This document shows, in pieces, positions 53,613 through 62,214 of a DNA stretch of 64,000 nt (its first letter is position 1; each line of letters begins with the position of its first letter). The DNA lies in assembly GCA_016933535.1 (NCBI GenBank), contig JAFGAS010000036.1, positions 57,723-121,722 of the forward strand, read 5' to 3'. Source of the DNA: Candidatus Zymogenaceae bacterium. GTDB taxonomy: Bacteria; Desulfobacterota; Zymogenia; Zymogenales; Zymogenaceae. The notes under the pieces were generated by a model. It worked only from the letters and a program-made list of their open reading frames with translations. It searched no databases and had not been told where the DNA came from. The position numbers were made by a program, and so were the translations under genes.

Positions 53613-54166
53613 ACACCGTGCTCGTTTGGGCCGTTCAAGAAGGTAATCCGCCGTTTCAATCCCAGTGCGACAACCGCATATCGCTCCAGGTAGTAGACGG
53701 CAATTCCGTTTACGATGCCGGTTCCCAGCGCAAAAAGGCCGAAGGCCGGCAATATCAGGAAGATTTCGGAGTGCCGGATAAAGACCAGAAAGGCTATCAA
53801 GACCTGCACGACATTGTTGACCCACGCCCCCGCCACTGAGATTCCCACCACGGAAAACCACCTTCCCTTGAACAAATCCAGCATAAGGGCCATCACCATG
53901 AGGGCCGAGGCGCCGCCAAAAAAGCCGAGGATAAACGTCGGCGAAAGGAGCTTGCCGATAATCAACGATCCCACGAGCGTCCTGATACAGAAGATCATAA
54001 ACGCCGTGGAGGAGCCGAAGAAGAGGAGTGCGAAAAGGGTGATGATATGAGAAAATCCGAGGCGCAGCCAGGGCGACGGCGTCGGGATGAACGTCTCAAC
54101 GGCATAGATAACAACCGCGACGCCCGAAAGAAACGCAATAATTACGAGGCGCCTGACGTCTTTCAT
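53609..54166 (-). CDS. Gx transporter-family membrane protein
   Basis: A 185-residue protein with about six hydrophobic helices. Segments like FIPTPSPWLRLGFSHIITLFAL and ALTMxLxxxLFKG-type (ALMLDLFKGRWFSVVGISVAGAWVNN) match the Gx transporter family, once named heptaprenyl diphosphate synthase component I. It is related to the substrate-binding units of ECF transporters. The substrate is unknown. It follows the NusG domain II gene by four bases and ends a four-gene operon with dksA-like and apbE genes. Confidence 0.83.
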   Translation of the reverse strand: MKDVRRLVIIAFLSGVAVVIYAVETFIPTPSPWLRLGFSHIITLFALLFFGSSTAFMIFCIRTLVGSLIIGKLLSPTFILGFFGGASALMVMALMLDLFKGRWFSVVGISVAGAWVNNVVQVLIAFLVFIRHSEIFLILPAFGLFALGTGIVNGIAVYYLERYAVVALGLKRRITFLNGPNEHGV

Positions 54167-54170
54167 CGCG

Positions 54171-54536
54171 TCACCGTGATATAAAGTCGGTTTTCACCCG
54201 GTTTTCACCGAGGATCCGGATCATGACCCGATTCGGTACACAGACGGCTATTTCACCCGCGTCTTCGATCGGGGCCGATTTGATGCATTTCTTATCGACA
54301 CAGGGTGATTTGATGAAGCGGGCGCCGTTCTCATCGATACGGATAATTGTCGTCCCGAGTCTCCCCTCGACCGTGATATCCTGATCCTGATCCATGCGAA
54401 CCACCGTCATGGTCTCGCCCTCGACCTCGACCTCGAGGAACGAGCCCCCCTGAGAAAGATACTTGAGGGCAGGATAGGAAGCCGCCGAAATAACAATCAG
54501 TGAAATGATAAGAATCTTGTCGGCTCGGGTAAACAC
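54171..54536 (-). CDS. NusG domain II-containing protein
   Basis: A 121-residue protein with one N-terminal helix (ILIISLIVISAASYPAL) and a beta-rich domain of the NusG-II type (ARFIKSPCVDKKCIKSAPI, with the typical Cys pair, then CVPNRVMIRI). Such proteins are commonly encoded next to Gx transporters, as here. Their role is unknown; the extracytoplasmic Cys pair could bind a metal or cofactor. The start is a GTG without clear ribosome-binding site, so the exact N-terminus is uncertain. Confidence 0.82.
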   Translation of the reverse strand: MFTRADKILIISLIVISAASYPALKYLSQGGSFLEVEVEGETMTVVRMDQDQDITVEGRLGTTIIRIDENGARFIKSPCVDKKCIKSAPIEDAGEIAVCVPNRVMIRILGENRVKTDFISR

Positions 54537-54681
54537 TCAGTTGGTTCTATAATTGAAGTTATACAAATCAAACCTGTCTTATCTCTTGCCTCGGGTCGCA
54601 CCGGAACAACGTCCCCCTCCGGTATTCCCCAAAAAGACGGCCCTTTTCAGGCGGCCCCGCGCCCAGGACAGGGTCGGCTGA

Positions 54682-55695
54682 TCAGTCGACAAACTCCACG
54701 ATCTCGGAAAGCCCGGGGGTTGAGATCCTTTTGCCGTCTTCGGTCGTAATCAATACCTCAACACCCTTGAGCGAATCGACCAGCTTGACTCCCTCTTCGG
54801 GCCCGAGAATGAAGATTGCCGTGGACAGTGCGTCGGCAAGCTCTACATCCCGGGTTACCACCGTCACCGAGGCACACCCGCGTGCCGGATAGCCCGTCTT
54901 GGGATCAAGGATATGGTGATACCTGAGGCCGTCCACGAAAAAGCACCGCTCATAATCGCCTGAGGTGACGATCGCGATATCCTTTGCGTTGATAACGGCG
55001 TACAGTTTATTCGTATTGCGTGGGTCCTGTACGCCGATTCGCCAGGGTTTGCCCATCTTATCGCCGATAACGATAATATCCCCGCTTATATTGACGACCC
55101 CGCCCGTGATCCCGCGGTCCCGGAGAATCTTCTCGATCTCCCCGGCCGCATACCCCTGAGCGATCCCTCCCAGATCCAGACGTGTGGAGCTGTCTGTCAG
55201 CGAGATCGTCGCCGAATTTTCATCGATTTTAACGCGGTGATAATCGACCAGCGCGCGCGTTCGTTCTATTTCCTCGGGTTTCGGGAGCCTCCCTCCGACA
55301 TCAAACCCCCAGAGATCGACCAGCGGCGCCACGGTGACGTCAAACGCACCGCCGGTAATATCGGAGACGTTCCGGGAGATCGTGAGCATCCTGAGCATGT
55401 CGGGCGAGACCGGAATTGCATCCGGGGACTTTCTCCGGTTGATGGCCGAGATTTCGCTTCCGGCGGTAAATCTGTCGGTTATCTTTTCAATCTCGGTGAT
55501 CCGGGCGAAAGCAGCGGTCAGCGCATCGTTCAGGACCTGCTTGTCCTTGCCGATAAGCGTGATCTCAACGATGGTGCCCAGGGTAAGGCGGGAATCACTG
55601 ACGGTGACCGTATCTTTCTTAATGTACCAGAGGCCAAGCAGAAAAAAAATTACCGCGGCGCCGGCAATATACTTTATGAGATGGCTGGTTTTCAC
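54682..55695 (-). CDS. apbE: FAD:protein FMN transferase (ApbE)
   Basis: A 337-residue lipoprotein-like, membrane-anchored protein (one N-terminal helix, IAGAAVIFFLLGLWYI). ApbE attaches FMN through a phosphodiester to Thr/Ser of flavoproteins such as NqrB and RnfG. Family motifs seen: LGTIVEITLIG, LVDLWGFDVGG, LDLGGIAQGYAAGEI, GVVNISGDIIVIG and HHILDPKTGYPARG with its metal site. GTG start. It is five bases after the dksA-like gene and about 150 bases before the NusG-II gene; the latter gap shows no gene. Confidence 0.92.
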   Translation of the reverse strand: MKTSHLIKYIAGAAVIFFLLGLWYIKKDTVTVSDSRLTLGTIVEITLIGKDKQVLNDALTAAFARITEIEKITDRFTAGSEISAINRRKSPDAIPVSPDMLRMLTISRNVSDITGGAFDVTVAPLVDLWGFDVGGRLPKPEEIERTRALVDYHRVKIDENSATISLTDSSTRLDLGGIAQGYAAGEIEKILRDRGITGGVVNISGDIIVIGDKMGKPWRIGVQDPRNTNKLYAVINAKDIAIVTSGDYERCFFVDGLRYHHILDPKTGYPARGCASVTVVTRDVELADALSTAIFILGPEEGVKLVDSLKGVEVLITTEDGKRISTPGLSEIVEFVD

Positions 55696-55700
55696 TGATA

Positions 55701-56126
55701 TCAGGCTTCTTCCTCGTCGGAGCTGGTAAATGCCAGCTTGCGATATTCCCGCTCCTCCTTAAACTCTTTTTCGATAGTCAGGTTTTTTTCCATTTCCGCC
55801 TGACAGCTCACGCACAGGTGAGCAAACGGCATAATGAGAAGCCGTTCTTTCGGTATGGGCGACTCGCATTCCTCGCACGTTCCGTACGACCCCTCATCGA
55901 TCCGTTTGATTGCATCTTCTATCTGCAGGAGCTTCCCCCTCTCCCGATCCGAAATCAGGAGATTCAATTCTCGATCCCGTTCGTTGCTGGCCAAATCGTA
56001 TATATCACCAACCTCGTTTTTTACCGTATCATCGCTCTCCGATCGGGCCTTGTTTTTTATTTCCTTTATCAGATTCTCCCGCGTCTTGAGCAGGAGTTCT
56101 CGTACCTCTTTGTTCTTTTCGTCCAT
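55701..56126 (-). CDS. DksA/TraR-type zinc-finger protein
   Basis: A 141-residue protein of the DksA/TraR family. An N-terminal coiled coil (about 1-75) is followed by a C4 zinc finger (TCEECESPIPKERLLIMPFAHLCVSCQ). Members enter the secondary channel of RNA polymerase and, with or without ppGpp, change promoter choice. Acidic residues in the coiled-coil tip (DIYDLASNERDREL) agree with activity. Start 56126 is set by GGAG; the frame extends to 56177. It has its own promoter and leads the apbE/NusG-II/Gx operon. Confidence 0.9.
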   Translation of the reverse strand: MDEKNKEVRELLLKTRENLIKEIKNKARSESDDTVKNEVGDIYDLASNERDRELNLLISDRERGKLLQIEDAIKRIDEGSYGTCEECESPIPKERLLIMPFAHLCVSCQAEMEKNLTIEKEFKEEREYRKLAFTSSDEEEA

Positions 56127-56209
56127 TTTTTCTCCGCGGAAAAACGACTGGTAAAAGAATTGAACACATAAGACCATATACCCGATATTACGCCAATATG
56201 AGTTTTGAA

Positions 56210-56237
56210 ACTATATACTATTTCTTCTGTTTGTCAA
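56210..56237 (-). promoter_or_regulatory. Sigma-70 promoter of the dksA-like operon
   Basis: On the minus strand TTGACA (56237-56232) and TATAGT (56215-56210) are separated by 16 bases. The leader to the ATG at 56126 is about 75 bases long and AT-rich. Confidence 0.75.
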
Positions 56238-56281
56238 GGAAAATTCGGACAGTGGCGCCGCCGCAGGGCGTATCTCGCCTA

Positions 56282-57586
56282 TCACAGCGCCTTTGCCGCC
56301 AGATCATACGGATACGCGTCGGTGAATCTGACGGCAACAAGCTCACCCGGACCCGCGCCTGTCCCGGAAACGACAACTATACCGTCTACCTCGGGGGCCT
56401 GGCCGTAGAATCTCCCCCTCCGGCAGAATTCATCTTCCCCATATGGACCTTCCAGCAATACGTACCCCACCTTGCCAACGAGATTTCGATTATGGTCGTG
56501 AGAGATCTCCTCCTGGAGGGACATGATCATGTCGTGCCTCTTTTTTGCCGTCTTTTTCGGGACCCTTCCGGGCAGGGACGCCGCCCCCGTTTTCTCCTCC
56601 CGGGAATATCGAAACACCCCGATATGCTCAAACCGGGTCTTGGCGACGAAATCCATCAGATCCCCGAATTCCCTTTCGCCCTCTCCCGGAAACCCGACGA
56701 TGAGGCTCGTTCGTAAGAAGAGGCCGCCGATCCGTTCTCTGACCTTCTTAATCAGGGAGACGATTGTGGCCCTGTCGATCTTTCTTTCCATCGCCGACAA
56801 GATCGGGTCGCTGATATGCTGAACAGGGATATCCAGGTAGTTGAGAATGCGATCCTGACCCGCCACCAGGTCGATGAGGGTGTCGGTAATATGTCGCGGG
56901 TGGAGGTAGAGCAGACGGATCCACGGCACGTCGGTCTCGGCCAGGATCGTGGTGAGAAGCCGAGCAAGGCCTTCCTTCATTCCCATGTCCGCACCGTACG
57001 CGGCAACGTCCTGGGCGATAAGATTGAGCTCTACCATCCCGCGTCGCTGGAGCCACTGGATTTCCTCGACGATATGCGCAATCGGCCGGCTCCTCAACCC
57101 GCCGCGGATCGACGGTATAACGCAGTAGGAGCAGCGATTATCGCACCCTTCCGAGATCTTTATATAGGCCGACCAAGGCGGTGTGGACGGAATGCGGTTT
57201 CTCGTGTCTATTGACCACTCCATCGGAGATCCCACCGAAATTCGTGTCGACCCGAGGAGGTCGAGGATCCGGTCGTGCCTCCCGACACCGACAAAAAGAT
57301 CCACCTCCGGCATCTCCTCGGCCAGTTGGGCTGCGTATCGCTGGGCAAGACATCCCGATACCACGAGGGCGGCCCCCGCCTTCTTGTCCCCGGCCGCCTC
57401 CAGTATCATGGAAATCGATTCTTCTTTTGCCTCGTCGATGAAGGCGCAGGTATGCACGATGACGATATCGGCCTCGTCCGGCGCCGGAACGGCGGCATAC
57501 CCCGCGTCGATGAGAGACTTTGCCGCCATCTCGGCGTCGATAATGTTCTTATCGCAGCCCAGTGCGATAATGCAGTATGTAGGCAT
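56282..57586 (-). CDS. rimO: Ribosomal protein S12 methylthiotransferase RimO
   Basis: A 434-residue radical SAM enzyme that adds a methylthio group to an Asp of ribosomal protein S12. It has the N-terminal MTTase domain with Cys in IIALGCDKN, HTCAFID and VSGCLAQRY (second cluster), the radical SAM motif CDNRCSYC in ISEGCDNRCSYCVIPSIRG, and a C-terminal TRAM domain. ALGCDKN...D is the RimO rather than MiaB version. ATG at 57586 is used; a TTG four codons upstream is the alternative. A terminator-like hairpin ends ten bases before the start. Confidence 0.94.
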   Translation of the reverse strand: MPTYCIIALGCDKNIIDAEMAAKSLIDAGYAAVPAPDEADIVIVHTCAFIDEAKEESISMILEAAGDKKAGAALVVSGCLAQRYAAQLAEEMPEVDLFVGVGRHDRILDLLGSTRISVGSPMEWSIDTRNRIPSTPPWSAYIKISEGCDNRCSYCVIPSIRGGLRSRPIAHIVEEIQWLQRRGMVELNLIAQDVAAYGADMGMKEGLARLLTTILAETDVPWIRLLYLHPRHITDTLIDLVAGQDRILNYLDIPVQHISDPILSAMERKIDRATIVSLIKKVRERIGGLFLRTSLIVGFPGEGEREFGDLMDFVAKTRFEHIGVFRYSREEKTGAASLPGRVPKKTAKKRHDMIMSLQEEISHDHNRNLVGKVGYVLLEGPYGEDEFCRRGRFYGQAPEVDGIVVVSGTGAGPGELVAVRFTDAYPYDLAAKAL

Positions 57587-57595
57587 AAGAGGACC

Positions 57596-57631
57596 CAAAA
57601 AACATCATGAGGCCCACGGGGGCCTCATGAT
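57596..57631 (-). terminator. Rho-independent terminator after lolA, close to rimO
   Basis: A perfect 12-bp stem (57604-57615 with 57620-57631, 4-nt loop) lies after the lolA stop. On the minus strand it is followed by one G and then six T (57602-57597). It ends ten bases before the rimO start codon. Confidence 0.8.
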
Positions 57632-57652
57632 ATCAAAATAAAGGGGCAGACT

Positions 57653-58384
57653 CTATTTCTTGTTATTTTCGATGATTTCAATCTTTACATTGCCCTTCGC
57701 CTTTGGGGGGGTCTTTGTTTCTATCTTAAATGTCTCAACTCCCGGTGGGACGATGAAATGAAACATGGAGTCTTTGAGGCCCGAGTTGAGCGCGATGTCC
57801 TTGAACGCGATTCGTATAACGGTCCCGATGACGTCGTAGGTATTAAGCTGCTTGATAAGGTAGTCGTTCCTGGAAACGAGGATCAGAACCCGATCGATTG
57901 TGGAATCCTTGTTCTTCGGCGCCAGGACGATAAGATAGCTGTCTTTTGCCTGGTCCTTATCAAGCTCGCCGAACGAAGCCGTGAAATCATCCGCTATCTT
58001 CCCTTTTCCGAACAGAAAATTAAGGAACGGGAGGTTTTCAAAGGCCTCGGCGGTTTTATATATTCTCACCTGCTTGTCTTCCGGGAAATACAGCCATGAC
58101 GTCTGCCCGTCGCTTATGATCTGCCATTTCTTGGGATCCGTGTAATCCAGGCGCATCATGCCGGGCTTCTTAATATAGACCTTTCCATTCATGATGGCCG
58201 GGGCGCCTATGCTCTTTGAGATCGTCTCCTGGGTAAATGTCGCGGAGAAATCCAGGGTCTGGTCGTATTGCGCCTGGAGTTTGTTGATCACCTCAGTTAC
58301 GCTCTCTTCGGCAGCGGCCGAAAGCCCCGCCGAGATTACGATGACGATACCCAACAAGAGGGAAATGCCTGCTATTCGTTTCAC
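57653..58384 (-). CDS. lolA: Outer-membrane lipoprotein carrier LolA
   Basis: A 243-residue periplasmic chaperone that carries lipoproteins from the LolCDE complex to the outer membrane. An N-terminal signal peptide (LLLGIVIVISAGLSAAAEES) precedes the fold; FSATFTQETISKSIGAPAIMNGKVYIKKPGMMRLDYTDPKKWQIISDG-type strands are diagnostic. GTG start with AAGGAG six bases upstream. It lies 15 bases after ftsK and is followed by a strong terminator. The mature protein is somewhat Lys-rich at its C-terminus. Confidence 0.9.
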   Translation of the reverse strand: MKRIAGISLLLGIVIVISAGLSAAAEESVTEVINKLQAQYDQTLDFSATFTQETISKSIGAPAIMNGKVYIKKPGMMRLDYTDPKKWQIISDGQTSWLYFPEDKQVRIYKTAEAFENLPFLNFLFGKGKIADDFTASFGELDKDQAKDSYLIVLAPKNKDSTIDRVLILVSRNDYLIKQLNTYDVIGTVIRIAFKDIALNSGLKDSMFHFIVPPGVETFKIETKTPPKAKGNVKIEIIENNKK

Positions 58385-58399
58385 AATAGGCTCCTTTCT

Positions 58400-60622
58400 T
58401 TACTTATGTATGAACACTTCCCGAGGCTTTACGCCGTCGGAAGGGCCAATTATACCGTCCTCTTCCATCTTTTCAATGATGCGTGCGGCGCGATTATAAC
58501 CGATACGCAAATGCCGTTGGACAAGAGAGATGGACGCCTTTCCGGTTTGGGCGATGAGGGCAACGGCCTCATCGAATTTCTCGTCGTAATCGTCGCCGAG
58601 GCCGTCACCGGGCTCCTGTTCTCGATCCAAATCGATTTCCTCATACGTCGGCGTTCCCTGAGCTCGTACGAAATCAACGATCCTGCCTATCTCCTCTTCA
58701 GATACGAAGGCCCCGTGAACCCTGATGAGCTTGGAGGTTGCCGGCGGCAGAAAGAGCATGTCTCCCTTTCCCAACAGATGTTCCGCCCCCGAGGTATCCA
58801 GGATCGTTCGGGAATCTACCCGCGAGGAAACCTGAAAAGAGATTCGAGCCGGAAAATTCGCTTTGATAACCCCCGTCAGCACGTTTACGGACGGCCGCTG
58901 CGTGGCAAGAACGAGGTGTATCCCCGCCGCCCGGGCCATATGGGCAAGCCGGGTAATCGATTCTTCCACCTCCTTGGAAGAGGTCATCATGAGGTCGGCA
59001 AGCTCATCGATGACCACCAGCAGCAACGGCATACTCTGGTGATCCTGACCTTCCCGGCTTTCCGGAACCTTGCCCGTCTCGATCTTCGCGTTATATCCCA
59101 CGATATTTTTGACTCCAAACTCGGCCATTGTCCGGTAGCGGCGCTCCATTTCCTCCACGACCCACCTCAGCGCGATGGCGGCCTGCTTCGGGTCCGTTAT
59201 TACCGGAAGCAGCAGATGGGGTATACCCGCGTAGAGGGAAAGCTCCAGCATCTTCGGATCTATCAGCAGGAATCTGACCTCCTGCGGGGTAGCCTTGTAG
59301 AGAATAGACAGTATCATCGTATTGATGCACACGCTCTTACCCGCACCGGTCGCGCCGGCCACCAGGAGGTGGGGCATCTTGGCGAGGTCGGCCACCATCG
59401 GGTTGCCGTAAATGTCTTTCCCGATGGCACAGCTCAGCTTTGATTTGGACTGTTCAAACCGCTCCGAATCGATGATGTCTCGAATCATGACGGTCTGTCT
59501 GGAATCGTTGGGTATCTCGAATCCGACCACCGATTTTCCGGGTATCGGGGCGATAATGCGGACGGAATAGGCCGACATCGCCATGGCGATATCATCGGCC
59601 AGCGCGGCTATCTTGTTAATCCGCTCCCCGGCTACCGGCTCAAACTCAAACAGCGTGATAATCGGTCCGGGCCGTACCTCCGTAACTCTGCCCCTTACCC
59701 CGAAGTCTGCAAGCTTATTTTCGAGGTTCCTTGCCGTCGTCACGAGACCGTCCCGATCGACGCTCGGTCCTTCCGTTTCCGATCGAGCCAGAAGGTCTAT
59801 GGGCGGTAATTGGTAGCCGCCCGCGGGGGGGGTATACTCCATCGGCGCCCTTCCTCGTTCCTGTTTTTCGGCAACGGCCTCCTTTTTCTGTGGGGCCTTT
59901 ATTACCAGTACGGCGTCAGGCTCCGGTGGGGCATCGTCGCGAATTGTACGGTCTTTCCGGTCGAGTGGGGCCTTTGGGTCTTTTTCCGTGGCTTCTTCTG
60001 CCGCTTCGGGGGCGTTGGAAACGTATAAAATCATCCACCGCACGAACCTTCCGATTATCCGTGCCAACGACGACAATAGTGCGGAAATACTCTTGACGAC
60101 GTCTCCCATGCTGATCCCAAGCAGCAGTATCAGGAAAAGCGCCAGTGATAGCGACAGGAAGACGAACGCCCCGGCGGTGTTGAAGAGCCCTTTGAATAAT
60201 TGGGCAAGCGTAAGCCCGATGAGGCCCCCGGCATGAATGGTGTCGGAATAGAATACCCCCTTCTCCCCAAAGATAAGCTCAAGAATGGACATCGCCGAAA
60301 GGGCTATGAGAAGGCCGCATACCAAATCATATCCGAGGTAGCGGATCCCTTCCTTTTTGAAAAAATGTACCGCACCGACAAGACAGAGGGGGGGAATGAC
60401 AAACGAGATGAGCCCCAGGTAGGAGAGCAGGCCCCGCGCGAGCGTTGCCCCCACGATCCCCCCGTAATTGAGGACGGTGCCCGACGATCCGACGATGAAT
60501 AGTGACGGATCGGCATGGTGGAATGAAACGAGGCTGATTCCCAGAAAAATTGAAAGGGCCAGCGAGAAAAGCCCGATGACGTCTCTGAAAATCGCGTTTC
60601 TTATGATAAGAAATTTAGCCAT
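58400..60622 (-). CDS. ftsK: FtsK/SpoIIIE DNA translocase
   Basis: A 740-residue hexameric DNA pump for chromosome dimer resolution at division. Four to five N-terminal helices anchor it (to about residue 175), a short acidic/Lys-rich linker follows, then the motor (Walker A VAGATGAGKSVCINTMI, Walker B LLLVVIDELADLMM) and the C-terminal winged-helix gamma domain (ISLVQRHLRIGYNRAARIIE) that reads KOPS sites. ATG at 60622 is chosen; a TTG at 60709 lies inside uppP. It starts four bases after the uppP stop, in one operon with uppP and lolA. Confidence 0.93.
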   Translation of the reverse strand: MAKFLIIRNAIFRDVIGLFSLALSIFLGISLVSFHHADPSLFIVGSSGTVLNYGGIVGATLARGLLSYLGLISFVIPPLCLVGAVHFFKKEGIRYLGYDLVCGLLIALSAMSILELIFGEKGVFYSDTIHAGGLIGLTLAQLFKGLFNTAGAFVFLSLSLALFLILLLGISMGDVVKSISALLSSLARIIGRFVRWMILYVSNAPEAAEEATEKDPKAPLDRKDRTIRDDAPPEPDAVLVIKAPQKKEAVAEKQERGRAPMEYTPPAGGYQLPPIDLLARSETEGPSVDRDGLVTTARNLENKLADFGVRGRVTEVRPGPIITLFEFEPVAGERINKIAALADDIAMAMSAYSVRIIAPIPGKSVVGFEIPNDSRQTVMIRDIIDSERFEQSKSKLSCAIGKDIYGNPMVADLAKMPHLLVAGATGAGKSVCINTMILSILYKATPQEVRFLLIDPKMLELSLYAGIPHLLLPVITDPKQAAIALRWVVEEMERRYRTMAEFGVKNIVGYNAKIETGKVPESREGQDHQSMPLLLVVIDELADLMMTSSKEVEESITRLAHMARAAGIHLVLATQRPSVNVLTGVIKANFPARISFQVSSRVDSRTILDTSGAEHLLGKGDMLFLPPATSKLIRVHGAFVSEEEIGRIVDFVRAQGTPTYEEIDLDREQEPGDGLGDDYDEKFDEAVALIAQTGKASISLVQRHLRIGYNRAARIIEKMEEDGIIGPSDGVKPREVFIHK

Positions 60623-60626
60623 ATCA

Positions 60627-61412
60627 CTACAGGTGTTGTATAACGATGAGAGATCCCCCAACAATGACAAGATAGAGGGAGAATATCCAAAGGCGCTTTG
60701 CCACGACAAACCTAAAGGTCAGCCAAATCGCCAGCAGTCCCGCAAGACACGCGACCGCAGCCCCGATGACAAACGAGATATCAAATTGGGAAATGTCCCC
60801 CAGCGAAAGGACCAACGCGCCCAGTACCGCCGGGATTGACAGGATAAATGAGAAACGGGCCGCCGCGTCCCTTTCGAGTCCCATTACCAGCCCGCCTGCA
60901 ATGGTGGAACCGCTGCGCGAGATACCCGGCATGATCGCCACGGCCTGAAGAATCCCGATGATAACGGCGTCTTTTACCCCGATGGACTTCATCCCCCCGG
61001 TTGACCGCCCCAACCGCTCCCCGACAAACAGCAGCACCGCCGTCACAATAAGCATATAGGGGACGATCGCGGCGTTGGAAAAGAGCGTCTCTATTTGGTC
61101 CTTGAAAAGAAGGCCGACGACACCGGCAGGTATCGTACCGATCACGATGAGCCAACCCAGGCGCCGGTTATAAACGGCTTCGGCATCCCGCTGTCGGAAA
61201 AACGACAGGACGATATCCCTGATATCGCCGAAGAAGTAGATGATAAGAGCAACCAGCGTGCCAAGGTGGAGCAGAACGTCAAAGGGCAACGGCGCCTGAG
61301 AAAACCCGGGGAGATAGTGCTGGGCGACGACCAGATGTCCCGACGAGCTGACCGGCAGGAATTCGGTAAAGCCCTGAATGAGGCCGAGGATTATCACAAC
61401 GAGAAACGGCAT
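60627..61412 (-). CDS. uppP: Undecaprenyl-diphosphatase UppP/BacA
   Basis: A 261-residue polytopic membrane enzyme that dephosphorylates undecaprenyl diphosphate to recycle the lipid carrier for cell-wall synthesis. It has LIQGFTEFLPVSSSGHLVV with the catalytic Glu-rich motif and the MPGISRSGSTIAGGL motif with catalytic Ser/Arg. It gives bacitracin resistance when overexpressed in other bacteria. AAGGGG precedes the ATG. A fully consensus sigma-70 promoter lies directly upstream; ftsK and lolA follow. Confidence 0.95.
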   Translation of the reverse strand: MPFLVVIILGLIQGFTEFLPVSSSGHLVVAQHYLPGFSQAPLPFDVLLHLGTLVALIIYFFGDIRDIVLSFFRQRDAEAVYNRRLGWLIVIGTIPAGVVGLLFKDQIETLFSNAAIVPYMLIVTAVLLFVGERLGRSTGGMKSIGVKDAVIIGILQAVAIMPGISRSGSTIAGGLVMGLERDAAARFSFILSIPAVLGALVLSLGDISQFDISFVIGAAVACLAGLLAIWLTFRFVVAKRLWIFSLYLVIVGGSLIVIQHL

Positions 61413-61432
61413 ACATACCCCTTGAGTATAAA

Positions 61433-61460
61433 ATTATAGCTTATATTTTTACTTTGTCAA
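61433..61460 (-). promoter_or_regulatory. Consensus sigma-70 promoter of the uppP-ftsK-lolA operon
   Basis: On the minus strand TTGACA (61460-61455) and TATAAT (61438-61433) are both perfect, separated by 16 bases. The leader is only about 14 bases long. Confidence 0.85.
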
Positions 61461-61554
61461 TCGATTCATAGGGGGTTTGGGGTATATTCGGGCAAATGCC
61501 GCCCCGGTGATGTGTCCGGGCGGGATAGGCCGGCGCCGTTACCGCCCCGCCGTT

Positions 61555-62190
61555 CTATCGGTTTTCGCTGTGTCCTTCCGTGAGTTCCGACACGGCGGAA
61601 ACGAGTCTTTGGGCGAGCGATCTGACATCTTCCCGCGTCTGGTCTTTACCCTTTATCTTCGGGGAATGGATCGGCCTGCCGATGCTCAGGCGAATATCCG
61701 GATTTCCCATCTTCCCCCCCCAACGCGGTTGATGCTGGAAGGCGCCCGAAATACCCGCCGGTATGATCGGCACTCCCGCCGCCAGGAGAAACCGAATAGT
61801 CCCGTTTCTGAACGGGGTCATTTCACCGTCCCAGGTCCGCTCTCCCTCGGGATAGACGCCGACCATCCCTCCGAACGAAAGCACCCTCATCGCGTTTTTC
61901 AGAGATATCGGGTCGGTATCATACCGGCGCACGGGAAACGTCCGGGAAAGGTAAAGGAAAAGCCGTACGGCCGCCGACTCGTACTCCGTGCTCTTTGCCA
62001 TGAAGTATATCTTTCGGGGAAGAAAGCAGCCGATGAAAAAAGAATCGACAATACTCGTATGGTTGCAGATAAAAACGGCCGGGCCGCTCTTTGGGACATT
62101 ATCAATCCCATCGACATGAATCCGGTACTTCAGCCTGATCCCGATCTTTATGCAAAACAGGATAATTCCATAGATGCCGTCAAGAAACAC
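61555..62190 (-). CDS. 1-acyl-glycerol-3-phosphate acyltransferase (PlsC-like)
   Basis: A 211-residue membrane-bound acyltransferase that likely forms phosphatidic acid or a similar lipid. The HX4D motif is in CNHTSIVDSFF, the substrate-binding FPEGERT-type motif in YPEGERTWDG, and a VPIIPAGISG segment follows. One N-terminal helix region anchors it. A GTG start with GGGAG upstream is used. It follows the zinc-ribbon gene by 24 bases and shares its promoter. Confidence 0.88.
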   Translation of the reverse strand: MFLDGIYGIILFCIKIGIRLKYRIHVDGIDNVPKSGPAVFICNHTSIVDSFFIGCFLPRKIYFMAKSTEYESAAVRLFLYLSRTFPVRRYDTDPISLKNAMRVLSFGGMVGVYPEGERTWDGEMTPFRNGTIRFLLAAGVPIIPAGISGAFQHQPRWGGKMGNPDIRLSIGRPIHSPKIKGKDQTREDVRSLAQRLVSAVSELTEGHSENR

Positions 62191-62214
62191 CGTACACTCC
62201 CATTCAGGTAATAA

